A stretch of 64,000 bases of DNA from Spongiibacter thalassae (GTDB lineage Bacteria > Pseudomonadota > Gammaproteobacteria > Pseudomonadales > Spongiibacteraceae). The position numbers and the translations under genes are program-made. Below the pieces are notes generated by a model, which made no database searches, was not told the origin of the DNA, and saw nothing but the letters and a program-made list of their open reading frames with translations. The stretch lies in contig NZ_JAAWWK010000005.1 in the NCBI RefSeq assembly GCF_012272835.1, forward strand, positions 208,125 through 272,124. The letters run 5' to 3'. Within the stretch, counting starts at the first letter, position 1, and each line of letters starts with the position of its first letter. Of the stretch, positions 1-7,907 are shown in pieces.

Positions 1-1706
1 CGCAACAGCTCGTTGAACTTCGTGGTGCGAAGCGTTGCAATCCTCGACTTAAGGTCACGTATTTGTCGAAGGCTCCTGCTCTTGCTATCCGCCGCCTTGC
101 CTTCGATCTCCTCTTTGCGTTGCTGATAGGATTTCTGAGAATTCACCTCGCTTTGTAATTTGGATACATTGACCGGCTCGTGGTGACGTTGTGCGGTGCG
201 GCTCCACAAGCGAGTCGACTCAATCAGTTGTTCGAAAGACTCGTGGTTAACTACTTGAGAAAGCTGGACCCATCCTCGTTGGTCATTACTGACGCTAACC
301 ACATTCGGTGGAAGCCTTTCAATCAGGGCCATAGAATAAATTTGCCGCAATTCTCTCAGATCCGATGGTGTCTGTCGCTCGGCAACTTCAAGCTGCCTTT
401 CGAGTTCTGTAATCTCGGCTCTATGCGCCTCCTCGGCCTGATGAATTAACTCCCCTTGGCGGTTTAGGATTCTATAGAGATTACCCGAGTCGCGGTGCAA
501 TTGTTCGAAGTCCCTTGGATAGACGTTCTTATAGATCAGGATCGCGAGGAGCTTATTGGCGTCGAGAATGGTTTCTCCATCCGTTTCCAAGTTGGCTACG
601 TAAATGGCATATTCATTGAAGATGTTCTGGATTAATCTAAGATCGTTCAGATACCGTGATACCTCCCTAAGAAACTGCCGATCAAGACGCTCGTCAAGCT
701 CAAGTCTCTTTCCTTGCTCTAGTACCATGTCGATCGAATTAGACGTATTGATGATGGGAATCACAGGAATGATGAATTCGAAGAACTTTGTTCGATCAGT
801 ATTGGTGAACATATCGTCGCGCAAGGCGTAGAGGAATCTGATGGTTCTCCTCACACCTGCATTCTCGTTCACGAGGCTATTAATTTCACGTAGTGTGACG
901 AAGATTTCGGCATTATTAAATCGATCTAGATCCTCAATGATCACAAGGTCGTAGTCAGTGGATTGGAAAAAGTAGATGATTTCATCTAGGTGGCGGTTCA
1001 GTATAGAAGCCTGGTCATCATGTGCTGGCTTGATCTCAACGTCTTTCAACGAGATGCTCTTGAGTGACAGACCAAAGCTCGCGACATAAAAGTGATGCAG
1101 TGTCACCCAGAAAAACGTTGCTGCGAGCGTAATGCTGCCCAGGTTAAACCAGTTGCCGAGGGACAGCGGAACGAAAAATGCGCCGCTGATGATGTCTTCT
1201 CGCTCATGTAATACGTACCAAATCGCAATAATCCCAAGCACTATGTATAGAGATTTGAATACTGCCCCAACACCGGGCGACTGAATTCTTTTAAACCGTG
1301 ATAAAGGAAGCCTGTTTGCGTCAGCACCATACAACATTTGTTGCAGGATACTTCTCTCAATCTCTTGGCGACTGACGCTCTCGCTCCCCAAAGTTGCCTC
1401 GGGAGTGAACGCAGCGAGTGAGATATGAAGCGCAGGCCGCCGATACTTTTTCAGGAATGTTTGGATAATACTGCTCTTTCCTGATCCATAGGGGCCAGTT
1501 AATGCAATATTGGTAACTTTTGTATTGCTCGTTGCATACATGATCGCTTCAGAGTAGATCCCGGTCTCGTCTGCCTCATCGGTCGGTGCAAGGTCCACGA
1601 ACTTCGACTGCGCACCGATGGAGCGCTCCTTACTCTCCAACCATGAAACGGTGGTATTGAGCCTGTTAGAAAGGCGTCTTGCTATGGAGGTGATGGTCTT
1701 TATCAT
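1..1706 (-). CDS. YobI-type P-loop NTPase, 3' end cut by window edge
   Basis: About 568 codons are visible and the gene runs off the left edge. A Walker A motif GPYGSGKSS lies at residues 71-79, preceded by the block LAPTDEADETGIYSEA that is typical of YobI-family P-loop NTPases. Two hydrophobic segments follow (around LYIVLGIIAIWYVL and LAATFFWVTLHHFYVASFGL), then a Walker B-like VIIEDLDRF and a long charged helical region. This resembles KAP/YobI membrane-anchored ATPases, which are often found in defence islands; the exact role is unknown. The ATG at 1704-1706 was chosen because Walker A then sits at the usual distance. The frame is open for about 30 codons further upstream with only TTG starts, and no clear Shine-Dalgarno is seen. 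Confidence 0.75.
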   Translation of the reverse strand, partial: MIKTITSIARRLSNRLNTTVSWLESKERSIGAQSKFVDLAPTDEADETGIYSEAIMYATSNTKVTNIALTGPYGSGKSSIIQTFLKKYRRPALHISLAAFTPEATLGSESVSRQEIERSILQQMLYGADANRLPLSRFKRIQSPGVGAVFKSLYIVLGIIAIWYVLHEREDIISGAFFVPLSLGNWFNLGSITLAATFFWVTLHHFYVASFGLSLKSISLKDVEIKPAHDDQASILNRHLDEIIYFFQSTDYDLVIIEDLDRFNNAEIFVTLREINSLVNENAGVRRTIRFLYALRDDMFTNTDRTKFFEFIIPVIPIINTSNSIDMVLEQGKRLELDERLDRQFLREVSRYLNDLRLIQNIFNEYAIYVANLETDGETILDANKLLAILIYKNVYPRDFEQLHRDSGNLYRILNRQGELIHQAEEAHRAEITELERQLEVAERQTPSDLRELRQIYSMALIERLPPNVVSVSNDQRGWVQLSQVVNHESFEQLIESTRLWSRTAQRHHEPVNVSKLQSEVNSQKSYQQRKEEIEGKAADSKSRSLRQIRDLKSRIATLRTTKFNELL

Positions 1707-2367
1707 GCGATGCTGAATTAGCTTACCCTTAAGAGACGATAATGCATCCAATGCTGCCCTAACTCTGCGCAAGCAAAGCTGTTCATTTAATTTCTATGTT
1801 TGGACTCGGAGGTCAAAGGTTTCATATTGCAGCATTCAGATAGTGGATACCAGTGAGTATCGAATAGCGGTTTCGGGCCGATATGGAGGTCGTGGCTGCA
1901 GTATAGTTGTCTACTCTGAGGCCAAAACGGTCACCCACACAATCGCGGCCAGCTACATATTGGATATGAGCTGAATCAGCGGATGTAACCCCGCCTCAGA
2001 GTAAAAGCACCCAATCCATAGCTGCGCTGGTCTTGGTGCTTGCCCATCAAGAGCCTGCATCCCGCCCAAACCCAGTAAAGATCAAGCCTTCGGCGCGATT
2101 TGCATCGCGATCGTGACAGGCTTTGAGCACAATGCGGTGGGTTAATTATGGGCAATACCACGTTATGTGTTTCGCTTGAAACACCACTGAGCCACTACAG
2201 CCATCGCCAGGCGTTGCTTTTCAATCGAGATCCCGTATTTGTCTGTCTAGCCCTTGAGGCATAGGCGTAGTGACCGACAAATGTGGGATCCAGACGCCGC
2301 GCACCGATGCAGAAAAGATCATCTCATTTCCTCGGCGGCTATCGCAGAGGACTGGGGGACAGAAGGG
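1707..2367. other. 660-bp stretch with no recognisable gene
   Basis: Short open frames here on both strands have no ribosome-binding site and no family resemblance. No IS end, tRNA piece or tandem repeat was recognised. It may hold the promoter of the minus-strand NTPase gene and remnants of an older junction. Confidence 0.5.
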
Positions 2368-2601
2368 TTAGATGTCGGAGGGGCGAAGCAGCTCAAAGGG
2401 CTCGCAGCTCAAGGCGCTGGCCAAAGCCTCGAGCATATCCACAGACGCGGCCTTTTTTCCGGTTTCAATTTCGCTGATGTACACCTGGGAGGTCCCCGCT
2501 TTGGACCCCAGCCCTTCCTGCGACCAACCGCGGGCCATACGCTCCCGTCTCACATTGGATGCGAGGATCTTGCGAACCTTGTAAGTGGGCTTCTGTGGCA
2601 T
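2368..2601 (-). CDS. XRE-family helix-turn-helix regulator (77 aa)
   Basis: A small single-domain Cro/CI-type DNA-binding protein. The helix-turn-helix spans about residues 16-60 (NVRRERMARGWSQEGLGSKA, then TSQVYISEIETGKKAA), followed by a short C-terminal helix ending ALSCEPFELL. Size and layout match small repressors and restriction-modification controller (C) proteins, but no restriction-modification genes are visible nearby. A perfect 18-bp palindrome lies 34 bp upstream of its start and overlaps a rightward promoter. The likely job is therefore control of itself and of the divergent membrane-protein gene. The link to that target is inferred from position. Confidence 0.8.
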   Translation of the reverse strand: MPQKPTYKVRKILASNVRRERMARGWSQEGLGSKAGTSQVYISEIETGKKAASVDMLEALASALSCEPFELLRPSDI

Positions 2602-2624
2602 GGGAGAAGAGTCGCAGTAAGCCC

Positions 2625-2654
2625 TTGGAACATCTATAAACTATAGTTTATAAT
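2625..2654 (+). promoter_or_regulatory. Sigma70-like promoter overlapped by an 18-bp palindromic operator
   Basis: TTGGAA at 2625-2630 and TATAAT at 2649-2654 are separated by 18 bp and point to the gene at 2722. The perfect palindrome TATAAACTATAGTTTATA at 2635-2652 fills the spacer and overlaps the -10 box. Binding there by the divergently encoded XRE protein would block this promoter. The promoter and palindrome are read directly from the sequence; the pairing with the regulator is inference. Confidence 0.6.
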
Positions 2655-2721
2655 TGGGCTCTAAAGGTTCCGTTTTGAGTTCCTAGTTGGGTTCGGTACT
2701 GTAGATCAGGAGGTAATGAGG

Positions 2722-3234
2722 ATGAGAGGGATATATCTGAAAGTGTTAACACCCTGCACTGATAGTGTTGACCTGGTGCTACACCCTGGTCGCGCTGTCG
2801 CTGCTCAACCTGGCCTGGCTGGCAAACTGCTGTCCGTTATGCTGATGCCGCTGTGGTATCCCATGAAAGCACTGATGTGCCTGTTTGCACTGGTCGGCGT
2901 TCTGCTGTCTGCGACCGCTTTCATCTGGTTCATGGCTATCCCGTTTGTCGTTTTTGGTATCGTGCAAGTCATTGTCCTGGCACTGGGTGGCCCAGAATTT
3001 CCAGACAGCGTAATGACCGGCGTTTCTCTTGCTATTTTTGCCGTTTCAGTGGTTTTCATGTTCTTGGGCGGCTATGCAGCGCCGAAGATCATGCACTGGT
3101 CAATGCGGTTAATCGGCGTGGAAACTGATCCAAACGAAAAATTTGAATGGAAAAGTGTCTTTGAGCGCAAAATGGAGATCGGTGGCGACGACTATGCCGC
3201 AGGTTATGTCGCAGGCATGTCCTCTATGCACTAG
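2722..3234 (+). CDS. Small integral membrane protein of unknown function
   Basis: About 170 aa with two or three membrane segments in the middle (LMCLFALVGVLLSATAFIWF, then FVVFGIVQVIVLAL, then GVSLAIFAVSVVFMFLGGYA). The soluble tail is acidic and ends DDYAAGYVAGMSSMH. The strong Shine-Dalgarno AGGAGG at 2708-2713 is 8 nt from the ATG at 2722 but only 2 nt from an in-frame ATG at 2716, so 2722 is preferred. I do not recognise the family. It is divergent from the XRE gene and probably controlled through the operator between them. A hairpin follows the stop codon. Confidence 0.65.
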   Translation: MRGIYLKVLTPCTDSVDLVLHPGRAVAAQPGLAGKLLSVMLMPLWYPMKALMCLFALVGVLLSATAFIWFMAIPFVVFGIVQVIVLALGGPEFPDSVMTGVSLAIFAVSVVFMFLGGYAAPKIMHWSMRLIGVETDPNEKFEWKSVFERKMEIGGDDYAAGYVAGMSSMH

Positions 3235-3243
3235 GTTGAGGAA

Positions 3244-3269
3244 CCCCTCAGGGCTTAAGCCCTGAGGGG
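3244..3269. terminator. Hairpin between convergent genes
   Basis: Perfect inverted repeat with arms CCCCTCAGGGC (3244-3254) and GCCCTGAGGGG (3259-3269) around TTAA. It sits between the stop codons of two convergent genes. There is no long T-run, so intrinsic termination is plausible but not certain. Confidence 0.55.
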
Positions 3270-3276
3270 CAGTCAT

Positions 3277-3663
3277 TTAGCCTTCGTCAGAAGGAGGCAT
3301 TTTTTGCCTGTAGCGTTCGGGAAGTACCATCTCTCGAAGCGCCGGACTAACCTTGTTGCGGTTACGCCGGCTAGCCTTTTCAAGAATGAGCTCTTTTAAC
3401 CGCTCAGGTGAAATATCAGGATTAACAGGAGTATCAAGGTAATCGAGCAGCGCTAAAATCAGAACTTCCTTGATCATTAGCCCTTCCGACAGCGCGCGGT
3501 AGGAAATTGCCAGGTGAAGCTTCTGAGAAATCGAGACAGAAAATGCTTTGTGTGGTTTACCCAGTGCCACTGAGAGTAGCTCCCGCGCATTGGCGTCCGC
3601 GATACATTTGCCGAGCTCGCGCTCGATTTCTTGGATTATTTCGGATTTGATATTTTCTTTCAT
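3277..3663 (-). CDS. Hypothetical protein (128 aa)
   Basis: A soluble, mostly helical, charged protein with a basic C-terminal half (KASRRNRNKVSPALREMV). A clear Shine-Dalgarno (GGAGAAA, 5 nt before ATG) supports the start at 3663. No family recognised. It is convergent with the membrane-protein gene and divergent from the small peptide gene at 3825, with a long palindrome between them. It may belong to the same accessory region as the Qat genes. Confidence 0.6.
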   Translation of the reverse strand: MKENIKSEIIQEIERELGKCIADANARELLSVALGKPHKAFSVSISQKLHLAISYRALSEGLMIKEVLILALLDYLDTPVNPDISPERLKELILEKASRRNRNKVSPALREMVLPERYRQKMPPSDEG

Positions 3664-3744
3664 GGGATTTCTCCGGTTGATGTATTTATGTCAAGGCATG
3701 ATTGCTGTGACATAAACACAGTGGGAGATCGCTCTACATTTTTG

Positions 3745-3771
3745 GTTAAAGCCACACAGTGTGGCTTTAAC
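3745..3771. promoter_or_regulatory. 27-bp perfect palindrome upstream of a small peptide gene
   Basis: Arms GTTAAAGCCACAC (3745-3757) and GTGTGGCTTTAAC (3759-3771) flank a single central A. A second, outer inverted pair GAGATCG (3725-3731) and CGATCTC (3771-3777) surrounds it. It lies 54 bp before the ATG of the 31-aa peptide and within the divergent intergenic space. It could be a repressor site or a structured leader RNA; no T-run follows it. Confidence 0.5.
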
Positions 3772-3824
3772 GATCTCGAAAATAGGCTGGAAATTTTGAC
3801 GGAATGCTTAGAAAGGAGAGCTCT

Positions 3825-3920
3825 ATGGTCGGCGTTTTTTTCTACACCGCATTTAGTATTTTGCTTGGTGCGGTATACCTGACCTTTGCAAGACAGGCAA
3901 AAATGTCAAAAAGGGAATAA
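3825..3920 (+). CDS. 31-aa single-pass membrane peptide
   Basis: ATG with a good Shine-Dalgarno (AAAGGAG, 7 nt upstream) opens a 31-codon frame. Its product is MVGVFFYTAFSILLGAVYLT followed by the basic tail FARQAKMSKRE, i.e. one membrane helix. A related 29-aa peptide is encoded at 31723-31812: 13 of the first 22 positions are identical (pattern MxGxxFYxAFSxxLGxxYLxFA). Conservation between two separate defence-rich loci argues that this is a real gene. Function unknown; a type I toxin-like or accessory membrane peptide are both possible. Confidence 0.6.
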   Translation: MVGVFFYTAFSILLGAVYLTFARQAKMSKRE

Positions 3921-3946
3921 CTTGCTGTAGCTGATTCCATTCAATG

Positions 3947-4696
3947 CTATCGCCCACTTTTGCCTTCGGCAAGAACTTGGGTTAATCGCGAACCATTATC
4001 GCGAAGTAGCAGTACGACTTCTTCGACAGGGATACTCCATATCTCTGACAAGGTACTTGCTACTGACGCAGCTTCCCACGGCATCACAGATGCACCTCGA
4101 ACTTTAGCGAATGGCCCATCACTTTCGGGCACTACACGATCACGAGGCATTAAGCTGGCCAATTTCCGGCCATTAGCAGAAGCCACCATCGCAGGCCCAA
4201 CACTAAACCAACAGCCCATTTCCTTGGCTCGGGAAAGTTGCGACGGTGAATCAGTGAACCAGTGGAGAACGGCAGTTCCATAACCCGGGTGAGATTCAAG
4301 TAAACACAACACGTCTTTTGCAGCCGATCGAGAGTGAATGCTAAGGACTCGCCCCCCGAGATTTACGCTTTTCTGAAGAACTGACTGAAATATGTTCTTC
4401 TGTAGTTCAAAATGCTGCTTGTAGCGGGAAGACCCATCAAGACCGACTTCACCAACCCCAGAGTACTGTTCCATCTGTGAAAGCAGCATCTCCAGCTCGC
4501 CAGATCTTTTACCAGCAACTTCCGGATGAAGGCCTGGAGAAATGAATATTTTTTCCGAGGCCAGAAGTACCTTTGATGTTGCTGCGAATGCTCTGGGGCT
4601 GGTAGTGACCAACCAAACAAACTCAACCCTATCCGATGCTTCCGCATAAACGTTTCGGGCATCAGGATAAAGATCCAAGTGGCAATGAAAATCCAT
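3947..4696 (-). CDS. qatD: QatD, TatD-family metal-dependent nuclease of a Qat defence system
   Basis: 249 aa, TatD/YcfH-like TIM-barrel hydrolase. The N-terminal metal motif is HCH (residues 4-6, FHCHLDLYPD). Further metal ligands appear in GVGEVGLDG, SIHSRSA, VLHWFTDS and PESDGPF, so the active site looks complete. Its start codon overlaps the stop of the QueC-like gene (shared base 4696), indicating translational coupling. In QatABCD systems the TatD-like nuclease is the presumed DNA-cleaving component. The operon order B-C-D identifies it as QatD rather than housekeeping TatD. Confidence 0.88.
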   Translation of the reverse strand: MDFHCHLDLYPDARNVYAEASDRVEFVWLVTTSPRAFAATSKVLLASEKIFISPGLHPEVAGKRSGELEMLLSQMEQYSGVGEVGLDGSSRYKQHFELQKNIFQSVLQKSVNLGGRVLSIHSRSAAKDVLCLLESHPGYGTAVLHWFTDSPSQLSRAKEMGCWFSVGPAMVASANGRKLASLMPRDRVVPESDGPFAKVRGASVMPWEAASVASTLSEIWSIPVEEVVLLLRDNGSRLTQVLAEGKSGR

Positions 4697-5952
4697 CAGA
4701 TTATGCCGTCCCTACGAAGCACGACGCCAAGATCTCTTAATCCCTGCTCAATAACACGGCGAAATTGAGGTCGATCCGCCTGAGAGGCAAACGATAATGT
4801 GGCCCCCAGAAAGGCATCGATACCTTGTTGCTCAGAGGCTAGAACCGCACAAGCCACTGCCATGGGATCATCCGCTTTTGCCTTGCCGGCGGAAGATAAC
4901 GACGGAAATTTGTAATGTGTTGTATCAACTTGCCCCCAATGCTGAATGGCTGCCTTGCGAACCATGCATGGCACACACCGTCCACAGTGCGTGCGATTGT
5001 AGGTACGAAAACGACCACAGCTTGTCGTGTCACAAGCATGTTTCTTCAACATTGACTGATCAGCACATTCTTCCAGCATTTCCCCTTTGGTTTTAAATCG
5101 GTAGGGCATGATAAGACTGGATTTAATATTCAGGCTTATCAACAACTCTTGAAGCATGGACATGAACAACGGGTAGGTAGTTCTGGTGCTAAAACTGGCC
5201 ATCCTTCCCGGCAATAAAGGTGGGTTGATGCTTATGAACCCATTTTCCGCCACAAGGATCTCTGTTTTCTCCATTGGTAGCAGCGAAGTCGCAAGTACCG
5301 CCAGGCCATAGAAGGCCATTGAACGAGCCCTTGTGGATGTCTCTTTCTTACCTTTGAATACAACACGGTGGCTCCACTGCTGATGCCACTCGCCACCACC
5401 AAGCTCATTGGCATATTTAGTTTGTCGGGCTGAATCCTCAAAAGCACGCTGTGACACAAAGATTGGCTTATGGCCGTGTGCTACAGCATCGATCCCACCT
5501 ATCAGGCTATCGAGCCCTCCGGAAAGCAAAGCAACACAGTCACGATCACAAAGTCGGCGCTGTCCTTTGGGCGGGACAGGGCCACCTGCTGAAAACTGCA
5601 ATGTCCAAAAATCGCCTGTCAATACCCGCAACATCTTTTCGACAAGCTGCCGATTTACATCCCATGGAGTCGGGTCATTGAGTGTAATATCCAGCTCAAT
5701 CTGGCGAGTCCATCCATCGGCGCTTTTCTTGCGAAGAACGGCCACGTCGGCAGCGTAGACAGAAAAGCAAAACAGTACAAAATCCCACACTGAAACCGAA
5801 GGGGCATAACCTTCCTTTTCCAATTTTCGGAGCCAACCATTAGCGATGCGACCAATCCCCGGCCGCGATGACGATTTCAGGAATGTAAATGCCAGCGCTC
5901 CTGAAGGTAGAGGATCTGGCAGCGCATCAACACTTGAACAGATAATTTTCAT
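4696..5952 (-). CDS. qatC: QatC, QueC-like PP-loop protein of a Qat defence system
   Basis: 418 aa. The PP-loop ATP-binding motif SGGLDS is at residues 144-149. A C-terminal cysteine cluster (CDTTSCGRF ... HCGRCVPC) resembles the zinc site of QueC 7-cyano-7-deazaguanine synthase. The protein is much longer than housekeeping QueC (about 230 aa), with a distinct N-terminal domain of about 130 residues, as in QatC. No other queuosine genes are nearby. It overlaps qatB by 4 bp and qatD by 1 bp. The substrate in Qat defence is not known; base-modifying chemistry is inferred from the fold. Confidence 0.88.
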   Translation of the reverse strand: MKIICSSVDALPDPLPSGALAFTFLKSSSRPGIGRIANGWLRKLEKEGYAPSVSVWDFVLFCFSVYAADVAVLRKKSADGWTRQIELDITLNDPTPWDVNRQLVEKMLRVLTGDFWTLQFSAGGPVPPKGQRRLCDRDCVALLSGGLDSLIGGIDAVAHGHKPIFVSQRAFEDSARQTKYANELGGGEWHQQWSHRVVFKGKKETSTRARSMAFYGLAVLATSLLPMEKTEILVAENGFISINPPLLPGRMASFSTRTTYPLFMSMLQELLISLNIKSSLIMPYRFKTKGEMLEECADQSMLKKHACDTTSCGRFRTYNRTHCGRCVPCMVRKAAIQHWGQVDTTHYKFPSLSSAGKAKADDPMAVACAVLASEQQGIDAFLGATLSFASQADRPQFRRVIEQGLRDLGVVLRRDGII

Positions 5953-6815
5953 GATTCAGCAAACACCGTCAGTGCATCTTGAAGAGCAGCATTCGCAATC
6001 TCCCTCATCGCTCGTGGTGCACTGCCGGCACGAGCCTTCTGCATAGATCGATTGACCACTACCATTACGTAATCTAGAACCTGCCCCAATCGATTCTGCA
6101 CAAGCTGGGGCGCATATTTCAGTTTTTCAAATACCTGCCCAAGCTCAAGCTGAACCCGGTTATAAACATCAAAAGCCACCGTGTAAGCCATCAAGTTGGC
6201 GATTTGATCGTCCGTCAAATTAAAGATATCGGCGTTCGGTTCCACTTCGTAGAGATGTGCAATAGCATGATCCATGGAGTGTCTGGCTGAATCCTCGTCA
6301 ACACTCCCTCCCGTTGGAATCAATTTCTGCACGACTTCGAGTGCGGTTTCCTTGGCAGAAAGTCCGCGCTGCTTTATTGAATCGACCCAAGTATTAATGC
6401 TTGGATCAGAACCGTCGCGAGCGGTGGCAAGAAATCCACCCAAAGACGATGCGGCAATTGCGCTAGTCCGCATTCGACTCGCGGCTCTGGACGATCCTCC
6501 CATGCCCTTCTTCACAAAGCTTGAAACACCTCGGCGCAGGTCGGAGCTGCTACCAGACCGTACAAACCCGGTCAATGCACCACGAGCTTGTTGATACCGT
6601 CCTGGCGGAGCTTTGGCAGGGCCGGCAGGTGGTGTCGTCGGATTCTGATTATCCTCCCCATCCTCTGTGCTGCTGCCGTCATCTGAGGGGGTTGCGCCCG
6701 GGCTTAGGGGAACTTCCGCGTAGTCGCTATCAATACCGGCGCCAGCATCATCCAGCCATGGAGGATCAAAGGGCGCGCCTGTACCCGCACCCGAGCTCGA
6801 TGCTGACGTACCCAT
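5949..6815 (-). CDS. qatB: QatB, accessory protein of a Qat defence system
   Basis: 288 aa. The N-terminus begins MGTSASSSGAGTGAP and continues as a low-complexity Gly/Ser/Pro/Asp-rich stretch to about residue 75. A helical domain follows (about 80-288) with GALTGFVRSG and a C-terminal MREIANAALQDALTVF. The MGTS-Ser/Gly start and the position between the ATPase and the QueC-like gene are characteristic of QatB, whose biochemical role is unknown. It overlaps qatA by one base and qatC by four, so the genes form one tight operon. Confidence 0.85.
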   Translation of the reverse strand: MGTSASSSGAGTGAPFDPPWLDDAGAGIDSDYAEVPLSPGATPSDDGSSTEDGEDNQNPTTPPAGPAKAPPGRYQQARGALTGFVRSGSSSDLRRGVSSFVKKGMGGSSRAASRMRTSAIAASSLGGFLATARDGSDPSINTWVDSIKQRGLSAKETALEVVQKLIPTGGSVDEDSARHSMDHAIAHLYEVEPNADIFNLTDDQIANLMAYTVAFDVYNRVQLELGQVFEKLKYAPQLVQNRLGQVLDYVMVVVNRSMQKARAGSAPRAMREIANAALQDALTVFAES

Positions 6816-7684
6816 TACTTCTTCCTCGCATTAGTGATTGCCCGCTTCACAGACTCCTGCGCATCCGCATCGCTTACCCACTTGTCCAGAATGTCTTTTG
6901 CCCAATCACAGTCCGCCAAAGCAGAAACAAATCCGGGAGCAAGCTGAGCAATAGGCGCTTGACTAATGAATGCCGCCGCACGCGGCCCCGCACTTGGGTG
7001 AATGCGGCAAACCTCAGTCAACATCAAAATTTCGTCATGCTTCTGCCAGGTTCTACCGGACCGCCTTGCATCCCACGCCCTCGCCATAGCAAGGCCAGAT
7101 TGAATATCCCCGGCCTCTCGAATCTGCTGTTTTAATGCATCATTTGATGTTCGAGCGGAAACCAGCGAATCACGCAGCGCCTTGCCAGCGGCATTTAGCT
7201 CATCCGCGCCAAAATCCCTGATCGTGCTGTCGCGGCTTAGATGCAATATTGGCCTCAAGTCCATGTCGCCAAGAGGCGGTTCGAGCCTGAGCCACTCACG
7301 CGCAAACTCTTTGTCGCCAAAGAGCGTGGGAAGCTTTTGATCCTCCTCTTTTGCAACTTCCTCTGCCTCGCGAAGAATTTCAACTTTGCCTTCGTTCTCA
7401 GCAGAAACCCTTTCTGCAAGCGCATTCGCGATTGATTCATCGCACCGCTCAAGAAGGTGCCACTTCGCTAAAACCTGGACATCCACGTCGATATTTTGAG
7501 GTTTAGCCAGGGTCTTGCGCAGGAATACAGTGTTGAGAAAACGTTTGACCAACCTCGGATTAGCTTGAACCGTACTTGCACTGAATAGCAGCGGAGCCAA
7601 CCGCTCAGCCAACCCCATCAAACCCAGAAGCTCAGAACTCCCTTGCGGGGCGAGACTTTCCAAAAACTGCGTATTTTTGCCCAC
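6815..7684 (-). pseudogene. qatA: QatA C-terminal remnant (KAP-type ATPase), 5' half lost at IS21
   Basis: 289 codons remain. The block NPRLVKRFLNTVFLRKTL matches the conserved post-ATPase segment of KAP NTPases, and a long helical C-terminal domain follows. No Walker A or Walker B motif is left. The frame starts exactly where the IS21 terminal repeat begins: base 7685 is the first base of TGTGAACAG. The GTG at 7682-7684 lies at the junction. With the ATP-binding half gone, the Qat system is probably inactive unless a second qatA exists elsewhere. The missing 5' part is not found in this window. Confidence 0.85.
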
Positions 7685-7793
7685 TGTGAACAGTGATTTT
7701 TCCCTAGCGTGAACACCCGATTTTCTCCACTGTGAACACTGAATTTTCTCTAAGCGTGAACACTTTTTCCGCCAGGCAAAATTCGGTGTTCAC
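7685..7793 (+). repeat. IS21 multiple terminal repeats
   Basis: The 9-mer YGTGAACAS recurs at 7685, 7708, 7731 and 7755, spaced 23-24 bp. An inverted GTGTTCAC follows at 7786-7793. Regularly spaced terminal repeats are typical transposase-binding sites of IS21 ends. Confidence 0.75.
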
Positions 7794-7907
7794 GGTACGC
7801 AAAATTTAGCGCACGCAGCCCAATCCCCCCCGTATTCCTCTTGCAGGTACTGGCTACGGCCGTAACCTGCGTTCCCTTTGCCTGTTCATCAGCTATCGGG
7901 AGCGTGA

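Noticed and set aside
2254-2646. Plus-strand open frames opposite the XRE gene
   Set aside because: They are antisense to a clear helix-turn-helix protein, with biased composition and no ribosome site.
4696-5952. Housekeeping queC (7-deazaguanine synthesis)
   Set aside because: The protein is nearly twice the length of QueC. It has a distinct N-terminal domain, is translationally coupled to QatB- and TatD-like genes, and no other queuosine genes are present.
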